DNA of 64,000 bases, from NCBI RefSeq assembly GCF_000308815.1, contig NZ_BAFX01000064.1:1-64000 (forward strand). The letters are read 5' to 3'. The notes beneath the pieces were generated by a model. The model was given only the letters and a program-made list of their open reading frames with translations, did no database searches and had not been told where the DNA came from. Below are positions 58,482 through 64,000 of this stretch, piece after piece; position 1 is the stretch's first letter, and every line of letters begins with the position of its first letter. This stretch comes from Nocardia concava NBRC 100430. GTDB taxonomy: Bacteria > Actinomycetota > Actinomycetes > Mycobacteriales > Mycobacteriaceae. The translations under genes were made by a program, and so were the position numbers.

Positions 58482-60626
58482 TCATGGCATACCCCGCAAC
58501 ATCGGGGCAGGGGGGAGCATCGAGGGATCGTCCCAAAGCAGTCGTACTCGGTTGAGTGCTGTGCGACTTCCGCTTTCACGCCAGTGGTGTACGCGCTCGG
58601 GTACTTCGTGGAACGGGCCCTGTTCCACTAGGCGCTGCAACTTGAGCTTGGTCTCGGACCAGTCCTCATCGTGTGGACTGGCCCACACAATGAATGGTGC
58701 GCCTGCGTTGATGGCGGCCATCAGCAGATCATGCTTGAGCTTGCCACCGAGCTTGTCCGACACCAACTCCATTCCGAAACAGGCGGAGTGCGAATCGCGC
58801 ACCCACGTGCGTACGTCTCTCGACGTCGAGCTAGGGACCCAGGACAGGTCTGCCCGATAATGCTCGAGCCGAGCCAGGATCGTTCTCGTCTTCTGCTGCC
58901 AGTTCACATTGACGCTGGGGAGGATCCTGCGCTCCGCGCAGTGCAGGACGGTAGGCCGGTAGACCCAATGCGGTGTCGCCTCGTCGACGATCGTTTCGAA
59001 GTCCCAGGCTTCAGGCATCTCATCGAATGCTGCGCGCGGCATGATGAAGCCAAGTGCGCAATGCTGTTCGGTGTCAGCGACCAGTTCGTTGACCACTGCC
59101 CGCACCCCGGCTGGACTGGGATCGCACTCGTGCCATTCGATCGGGCGCCATGGAGAGGGTAGACCGGGCACATAGCGATGACACCCTACTGATGAGGGCC
59201 ACGCGAATCGTTCGAGATTGTTAATGCCGTTGGGTATCTCGATGACGATGCGGGGACGGCGGTAATCGAAGTTTGCAGCCTCGTCTCGCAATGCCCGTAA
59301 CTGATTGTCAGGTAGTTCGAACCAGTCGTCGTCTACACTGGCGCCTGTGGCGTACTCTAATGCCGCCACAAAGCGATTCAATATCTTGCAGTCGACGAAG
59401 TCCGCGACCCGGTCGAGAGCCACTCCCAGTTCAGTCGGTGCGTCATCAGTCGCGGACTCGGCGCCCGATCGCCAGAACGCTTCGACGATCTGACGGGTGC
59501 TCACTATATCGAAGAAACCTTCAACCTCGGCAATCTTCCGTTGCCGCTGCCACGAGCTCCTGATCTCGAGCAACGCGAGCCACTCGAGATCGTTGGCGAC
59601 ACGGGGCTCCAGCACTGAAAATAGCTGCGCTACACGATCATGTACCATCACCTTGGCCACCAAGGCGTGTAATTCAAGTTCGTCGCTCGAAGGAATGTCG
59701 CTCAATACCGACAGCAGTGCACCTCGAATATCGAGGTTCGATGTCAGCGCGTCAAGCTTGGTCACCGCAGCCGCCGCGCGTCGTGTGTGCGCCAGAGAAA
59801 GCGCGGTTCCATCGACATCGCAAAACACGCTGCCCGGTACAGGTATACCTCCGCGGTACTCCCAATTCTCGTCCTCGTCGTGCAAGCAGGTAATGACACA
59901 CGTGGACGGCCGTTGTCGGAATCGACGTTCGGTTCGCAACTCGGCAAACCTGCGCTTCACCTTCCCGGTCAAGGACTTGGGGTCCATGGGGAAGCGAACC
60001 TGCTCTTCGAGCCAGCCGAGCACCGTGTCGGAAAACTCCGTACTTCGCGCAACCTGGTCGAACCGAGCGATCTGTCCCTGTCCCGCGGAGTACAGGGTGA
60101 ATTGGTTGACCGCGCGGTCGCGGCCGATATCGAGCGAATCCGAACTGATCAGTCGGTCAGACACCTTCACACTGTCATAGAAGTTGGCGCACGCGTCGAT
60201 CACCAGCAGTTGATCCTTGAGATGAGACACGGTGTCGGACGCCAAATACCGCTGCATACTGTCGATGTTGTGTATCCGCATGACACCGTCGCGGACGTCG
60301 CTGGTGAACACCGCTCGTCGGCGTTCATGGAGCACTCCATGGCCGCACCAGTAGAACAGCAGAAAATCTGCATCGAACTTCGCGGCGTCAACCAATGCGT
60401 CCTCGATCCCGGCACGAGTGGGCTCGATAAAGCGCACGGCTCTGCCATCCGGCACATCGGTCGAAGGTCGTGAACTCCCGAGCCAGACGTTCGTACCGGG
60501 CACCCCACATCTCAACGCCCAGTCGACGATTCGCTCGGCGTAGGCGGCCGCGCCCGACAAGCTCATACTCGGAAGCTGATAGTCGTCGATACCGACTGCT
60601 ATCACCAGCACACGGGCCGGATCCAC
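58482..60626 (-). CDS. Caspase-like protease with VMAP-type C-terminal region
   Basis: 714 residues from the GTG at 60626. The N-terminal domain has a caspase/metacaspase fold: VLVIAVGIDDYQLPSMSLSGA, catalytic His96 in FYWCGHGVLH, catalytic Cys146 in LLVIDACANF. A middle helical part (~260-420) follows, then a C-terminal part with RPRIVIEIPNGINNLERFAWP, WRPIEWHEC, and ICWASPHDEDWSET-like strands, resembling the C-terminal domain of vWA-MoxR-associated proteins (VMAP). This would make it the effector: a protease released when the ATPases are triggered. 11 bases before the MoxR gene. Confidence 0.85.
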   Translation of the reverse strand: MDPARVLVIAVGIDDYQLPSMSLSGAAAYAERIVDWALRCGVPGTNVWLGSSRPSTDVPDGRAVRFIEPTRAGIEDALVDAAKFDADFLLFYWCGHGVLHERRRAVFTSDVRDGVMRIHNIDSMQRYLASDTVSHLKDQLLVIDACANFYDSVKVSDRLISSDSLDIGRDRAVNQFTLYSAGQGQIARFDQVARSTEFSDTVLGWLEEQVRFPMDPKSLTGKVKRRFAELRTERRFRQRPSTCVITCLHDEDENWEYRGGIPVPGSVFCDVDGTALSLAHTRRAAAAVTKLDALTSNLDIRGALLSVLSDIPSSDELELHALVAKVMVHDRVAQLFSVLEPRVANDLEWLALLEIRSSWQRQRKIAEVEGFFDIVSTRQIVEAFWRSGAESATDDAPTELGVALDRVADFVDCKILNRFVAALEYATGASVDDDWFELPDNQLRALRDEAANFDYRRPRIVIEIPNGINNLERFAWPSSVGCHRYVPGLPSPWRPIEWHECDPSPAGVRAVVNELVADTEQHCALGFIMPRAAFDEMPEAWDFETIVDEATPHWVYRPTVLHCAERRILPSVNVNWQQKTRTILARLEHYRADLSWVPSSTSRDVRTWVRDSHSACFGMELVSDKLGGKLKHDLLMAAINAGAPFIVWASPHDEDWSETKLKLQRLVEQGPFHEVPERVHHWRESGSRTALNRVRLLWDDPSMLPPAPMLRGMP

Positions 60627-60641
60627 TGCCTAACCTAACTG

Positions 60642-61814
60642 CTAGCCGAGAACGGATTCGATCGCTGTCCACACCTCAGAGTTGTTCCAATACGCGCTGT
60701 GTGACGTCGGAAAGGGCTCTGCGTTGTTGACCGGAACATCGGTCACGCGACTACCAAAGATGCCTGAGGCAACGTACGCTAGTGCATCCCGTCGGTCATA
60801 GATGTTGAGCCACCGTGGAAAGTGATCTGGCAGGGAAGCCGGCGGCTCTAAACTCGGTAGCGCTCCGATCTCATAGAGGAAGGGTGCCTGTGATCCGACC
60901 GTCACTAAGGAGCGGATCTGCGGAATATTTTTGCGTACAAGCAGATCTACGCTCATTATGCCCCCGAGTGAATGTCCGAGCAGCACGATGGGCCCGGTAC
61001 CTGCATCATCGATCGTGCGTCGTAGGTAGTCGCTGACCCTGGTACCGCGTACCAGGTACAGCAGTACGTCACCGGCGAGCGGTGCCGCAGAATCGGTGAG
61101 TTTCCCTCTCTGACCCGTGAACCAGTGTGTGAAACCATGAAACATGACCGCATTGCGCTTGTGCTTCAAGTACTCGCCAACGGTCAGCCCATACCCATCC
61201 AACTCGTTCGTGAGCGTTTCCACGATCTGGTCACGGATCTCACCGCCGAGAGCGAGCTCGTCCAGGTTGGTTCCGATGGTATGTGCAATCAAGGCGCGTG
61301 CGATCGCACCGCGATGCTCTAGCGGGTCAGCGGGCGCTGTAGCGGCGGCCTGGCGTAATTCAGGGAGACGCCGCAACGCCTCAAGTGCTGACTCGAACTG
61401 CTGTGTCAGACCATGCTCGCGAAGTAGTTGCGCGAGAGCGGGGGAGGGCTCGAACTCATCGATGCTGTCCAATAGCTCCGTTGAAGGAGATTCTTGACCG
61501 AAACCCCCACCTGTACTCGGCATCTCACGTAAGAGCCGAATCTCATACCACGGATCGGTGTAGAGAACTGCCCATAGATCCAGCCAATCCTGAGCGGAGC
61601 TGTCCGGGTCGCCATCGCTCTGCAAGTAGGTAGGAATCGACCTCCCCTTGCATGCCAAGCGCGCCCCGTGCTCACCGCCCCAGTAGCAGCCGGAAACGTT
61701 CAAGTCCCAGTTCCGTTTCGCCACTTGCTTCTTGATCGAATTCAGGGTCGCCGAGTAGCGCTGACCGCGCACTCCGGTGCCATGTACGAACAGCAGAGTT
61801 GGTCGCGAGGTCAT
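60642..61814 (-). CDS. Alpha/beta hydrolase (putative second effector)
   Basis: 390 residues from ATG 61814. Features are LLFVHGTGVRG at the N-terminus (oxyanion loop), nucleophile Ser282 in IVLLGHSLGGIMSVDLL, and a candidate catalytic His in FPTSHSAYW near the C-terminus. The ~150-residue helical insert between is unusual. In immunity operons such hydrolases act as lipases or esterases that damage membranes. It is the first gene of the four-gene operon and ends 15 bases before the caspase gene. No signal peptide, so it acts inside the cell. Confidence 0.85.
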   Translation of the reverse strand: MTSRPTLLFVHGTGVRGQRYSATLNSIKKQVAKRNWDLNVSGCYWGGEHGARLACKGRSIPTYLQSDGDPDSSAQDWLDLWAVLYTDPWYEIRLLREMPSTGGGFGQESPSTELLDSIDEFEPSPALAQLLREHGLTQQFESALEALRRLPELRQAAATAPADPLEHRGAIARALIAHTIGTNLDELALGGEIRDQIVETLTNELDGYGLTVGEYLKHKRNAVMFHGFTHWFTGQRGKLTDSAAPLAGDVLLYLVRGTRVSDYLRRTIDDAGTGPIVLLGHSLGGIMSVDLLVRKNIPQIRSLVTVGSQAPFLYEIGALPSLEPPASLPDHFPRWLNIYDRRDALAYVASGIFGSRVTDVPVNNAEPFPTSHSAYWNNSEVWTAIESVLG

Positions 61815-61823
61815 AGTCACCAC

Positions 61824-62266
61824 CCGATCGCAGCGACAACGTCGACACGGGCACAGTTGCTCATGGCGGACAGGACCCCCTGAAGTCGGTGTAGCCGGAC
61901 GCAGTCGTTGTTCCCGGCGTACTCGATGAATCTACTGGAACGACAGATCCGTTACCACAGCAATCCGGCTGGCAACCGACAGCGCTTGTCGCTGTAATCG
62001 GTTACCTGGCAGTACTTTACATTTGATACGGTGCTTCGAGGGTGGGGTAGCAAACTGGACGGGATTGTCGAGACCGGCCAAGTGGCGGAGGGACTTCCTT
62101 CCCGGATGAACTGCATATCAACGAGTTTCGATCTACTGGGTACGGCGTCAACGCTAGGGCGGACAGGTGCGGCCGGATACCGGTCCGGACCCGACTATCC
62201 GCCCCTGTTGCTATCACAGCCAAGCGGCTTGCCACGAACCCAGCCGAGGAGATTGATCTGCCGTCC
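61824..62266. other. Intergenic region: operon promoter and decayed integrase N-terminus
   Basis: About 440 bases. The left part must contain the promoter of the minus-strand operon and is AT-rich (TTACATTTGATACGG at about 62017). In the last ~70 bases the integrase frame continues upstream of its ATG with AKRLATNPAEEIDLPS, a typical linker of tyrosine integrases, so the N-terminal half has been deleted or frameshifted. Confidence 0.6.
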
Positions 62267-62881
62267 ATGGAGGCAGTGGAGCGGCGATATCTCACCCATC
62301 TCGAAGTGGTGCGCCTGGCGATGGCCTCCGGACGCTTCCGCTCGCTAGTGCTGACGCTGGCCTATACCGGGATCCGTTTCGGCGAAGCCATTGCCCGGCG
62401 AGCCTGGGCAGTCGACCCTGACACCCAGCGCATCACCATTGCCCGTTCAGCGACCCCGGTCACCGGCAAGGGGTACGTGGAAACAGACACCAAGAACCAC
62501 ACGACTCGGGCAGTGCCCATTCCCGCCAGCCTGGCGAAGGAACTGCGAGCGCTGATCAAGGATTGCGACGCCAACGAACTGGTCTTTCCGAGCCGCAGGG
62601 GTGGCTATCTGACCTCCACCGAATTCTGCTGGGTGTTCGACCCGGCTGCGACGGGGGCCGGTCTGAATGGGGTTGTGCCGCATGGCCTTCGGCATACCGC
62701 GGCATCGCTGGCGATCAGCGGGGGAGCGAATATCAAAGTCGTGCAAAAGATGTTGGGCCACAAGACAGCCATGCTCACCCTGGACCTGTACGGGCACCTG
62801 TTCCCGGACGATCTGGATGCCGTGGCCGAGGCGATGGAGGCCGGCGCGCAGGCTGCTGCGTACGAGCTGCGTACGGCATAA
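62267..62881 (+). CDS. Tyrosine integrase, N-terminally truncated
   Basis: 204 residues covering only the catalytic domain. All active-site residues are present: Arg37 (YTGIRFGE), Lys76 (ETDTKNH), His139 and Arg142 (PHGLRHT), His165 (LGHKT) and Tyr175 (LDLYGHL). Full-length phage or ICE integrases have 370-400 residues with an N-terminal arm-binding and a core-binding domain, both missing here, so recombination activity is doubtful. The stop is 42 bases from the end of tRNA-Leu, the normal place of an integrase in a tRNA-targeting island. It reads towards the tRNA. Confidence 0.9.
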   Translation: MEAVERRYLTHLEVVRLAMASGRFRSLVLTLAYTGIRFGEAIARRAWAVDPDTQRITIARSATPVTGKGYVETDTKNHTTRAVPIPASLAKELRALIKDCDANELVFPSRRGGYLTSTEFCWVFDPAATGAGLNGVVPHGLRHTAASLAISGGANIKVVQKMLGHKTAMLTLDLYGHLFPDDLDAVAEAMEAGAQAAAYELRTA

Positions 62882-62886
62882 GAGAA

Positions 62887-62916
62887 GGGCCATTCCGGTG
62901 ATCACCGAAACAGCCC
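62887..62916 (-). terminator. Terminator-like hairpin downstream of tRNA-Leu
   Basis: Read on the minus strand, GGGCTGTTTCGGTG pairs with CACCGGAATGGCCC, followed by TTCTCT. It serves the tRNA and is duplicated at 53250-53279 along with the att core. Confidence 0.7.
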
Positions 62917-62923
62917 TCTACCT

Positions 62924-63010
62924 TGGTGCCGAGTGTGGGACTCGAACCCACACGTCCTTCCGGACAACGGTTTTTGAGACCGTCGCGTCTGCCAGTTCCG
63001 CCAACCCGGC
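62924..63010 (-). tRNA. tRNA-Leu (anticodon CAA)
   Basis: An 87-base tRNA with encoded CCA. The acceptor arm GCCGGGT pairs with ACTCGGC; the D-arm is GGCGGAACTGGCAGACGC; the anticodon loop CTCAAAA gives CAA (codon UUG); a long variable arm TGTCCGGAAGGACG is typical of class II Leu tRNA; the T-arm is GTGGGTTCGAGTCCCAC. It is the attachment target of the islands on its 3' side. Confidence 0.95.
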
Positions 63011-63231
63011 GCACCGGGAGGAAATGATAGCCGGTGGGTGGGGGAACGTACTAATCGAGGGGGTGGGGGAGTGACATCGTTGTGATACTGGTCGGTTTGC
63101 GCTGGGTACGTGGGTTGTGGGGGCGGGGCGACGGTACTCTTTGGGGTACTCGGTGCGTGCCGGCCCGCGAAGGGTGGCGCGAGCGAGGTGGCATCGGGTA
63201 ATCGGTATTCGGAAGCGACAGGGGTTCATCT
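63011..63231. promoter_or_regulatory. Divergent promoter region, tRNA-Leu and pdtaR
   Basis: Some 220 bases with no open frame of coding character. It contains the tRNA promoter (minus) and the pdtaR promoter (plus). No repeat or palindrome stands out. Confidence 0.4.
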
Positions 63232-63855
63232 ATGGGAACGACAGCAGGGGGCGGTTCGAAGAAGGATGCCGCGGCGTCCGCCCCCAAGCGGGTGGTGGTT
63301 GCCGAGGACGAGGCGCTCATCCGGATGGACCTGGTGGAGATGCTCTCGGAAGAGGGTTATCAGGTGGTGGGTGAGGCGGGTGACGGCCAGCAGGCCGTGG
63401 ATCTCGCCGAGGAGATGCGGCCGGATCTGGTGATCATGGACGTGAAGATGCCGCGCCGGGACGGGATCGACGCCGCGGCCGAGATCGCCTCGAAACGTCT
63501 TGCGCCGGTGGTCATTCTGACGGCCTTCAGCCAGCGCGATCTGGTGGAGCGGGCACGCGACGCGGGGGCGATGGCGTACCTGGTGAAGCCGTTCACGAAG
63601 TCGGACCTGGTGCCGGCCATCGAGTTGGCCGCATCGCGCTTCCATGAGATCGCGGCGCTCGAGAGCGAGGTCGCGAACCTGACCGACCGGCTCGAGACCC
63701 GCAAGCTGGTGGAGCGCGCCAAGGGTGTGCTCATGCAGACCCAGGGTCTATCGGAGCCGCAGGCGTTCAAGTGGATTCAGCGCACGGCCATGGACCGTCG
63801 CACTACGATGAAGGCCGTCGCCGAAGTGGTGCTGGAGAACCTGGCGCCGAAGTAA
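63232..63855 (+). CDS. pdtaR: Response regulator with ANTAR RNA-binding domain (PdtaR)
   Basis: 207 residues. The receiver domain (about 19-135) has the acidic pocket AEDEALIRMD, phospho-acceptor Asp70 in VIMDVKMP, Thr/Ser in ILTAFS and Lys in YLVKPF. The C-terminal ANTAR domain (about 145-205) has LETRKLVERAKGVLMQTQGLSEPQAFKWIQRTAM. ANTAR proteins bind dual-hexaloop RNA and prevent termination; in mycobacteria PdtaR works with the kinase PdtaS. Matches Rv1626 in sequence and position after the trp-lgt-pyk-tesB region. Confidence 0.95.
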   Translation: MGTTAGGGSKKDAAASAPKRVVVAEDEALIRMDLVEMLSEEGYQVVGEAGDGQQAVDLAEEMRPDLVIMDVKMPRRDGIDAAAEIASKRLAPVVILTAFSQRDLVERARDAGAMAYLVKPFTKSDLVPAIELAASRFHEIAALESEVANLTDRLETRKLVERAKGVLMQTQGLSEPQAFKWIQRTAMDRRTTMKAVAEVVLENLAPK

Positions 63856-63875
63856 GGCGCATTTGCTAGGTCATA

Positions 63876-63938
63876 GCCCCGTTGTTGCCGAAAATCAACT
63901 GTAAAAATTTACAGTGCGGTAACAACGGGGCATTTTTT
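63876..63938 (+). terminator. Intrinsic terminator after pdtaR
   Basis: The outer stem GCCCCGTTGTTGCCG / CGGTAACAACGGGGC (one mismatch) encloses a second hairpin ACTGTA-AAAATT-TACAGT and is followed by ATTTTTT. Bipartite and strong. The remaining bases to the window end (63939-64000) show no feature. Confidence 0.9.
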
Positions 63939-64000
63939 CCTGTTGCGATGTCACATAGATGATTCGAATGTGATGCGGAGCTAACGTGGCAGGGCTATGT

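Larger units (their letters stand above)
53292..62978. mobile_element. Younger genomic island (about 9.6 kb) in tRNA-Leu(CAA) carrying a conflict-system operon
   Basis: Direct 50-bp repeats at both ends, the right one being the intact tRNA. An integrase gene lies at the tRNA end but without its N-terminal part, so the element is probably fixed. The cargo is only the four-gene hydrolase/caspase/MoxR/STAND operon. The layout equals that of a defence island of minimal size. Confidence 0.82.

Overview
The window is high-GC actinobacterial DNA, most likely from Nocardia or a close relative in the Mycobacteriales. The main evidence is gene order. A hisD-C-B-H-A-impA-F-I run, a bcp-type peroxiredoxin, trpE, the Trp-associated membrane protein, trpC-B-A, lgt, pyk, tesB and pdtaR follow one another as in the Mycobacterium tuberculosis Rv1599-Rv1626 region, with extra genes inserted. 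There is no trpF, which fits the bifunctional PriA (HisA/TrpF) of this order.

Region by region. Positions 1-4454 hold the end of a membrane protein, an XRE regulator divergent from an aldo/keto reductase, a small monooxygenase, and a DUF6412-like/YidC pair. Positions 4421-14063 are one minus-strand gene train. It runs from a small secreted protein through a 1294-residue, almost entirely hydrophobic protein, a 179-residue protein, a short membrane protein and a lipoprotein to a 1312-residue STAND/WD40 ATPase. Positions 14257-22727 carry a DsbA-like protein and the histidine operon, interrupted between hisH and hisA by a membrane protein and a MarR regulator. Positions 22881-37036 hold a MarR regulator, peroxiredoxin, the trp genes, lgt, a TM2 protein, an amino-acid ABC transporter without its ATPase, pyk and tesB. 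Positions 37188-46020 are lineage-specific: two Cys-based phosphatases, a Ser/Thr kinase, an FHA protein, several lipoproteins and a FAD monooxygenase.

Positions ~46040-62980 are accessory DNA stacked next to a tRNA-Leu(CAA) gene. The 3' part of that tRNA occurs three times (47157, 53292 and within the tRNA at 62929). Each copy is preceded by the 3' end of the same type of tyrosine integrase: two are decayed, and one is open but lacks its N-terminus. I read this as successive integrations at one attB. The middle layer (47.2-53.3 kb) carries a 57-residue chitin-binding-like protein, a DUF1152/GntR divergent pair, a winged-helix protein with two small recombinase-like proteins behind a large palindrome, an esterase, and an ankyrin protein.

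The youngest layer (53.3-63.0 kb) carries a compact four-gene minus-strand operon: alpha/beta hydrolase, caspase-like protease with a long C-terminal region, MoxR-type AAA+ ATPase, and a vWA-like/NB-ARC/TPR STAND protein. This resembles the vWA-MoxR ternary conflict (immunity) systems of multicellular bacteria and is the most interesting unit in the window. Its TPR tail is frameshifted by one extra C in a homopolymer. After the tRNA the core resumes with pdtaR and a strong terminator.

A further unifying feature is a 75-bp inverted repeat present three times, each time between convergent genes. Two real small genes of under 60 codons were found by direct reading (47376-47549 and 40581-40724).
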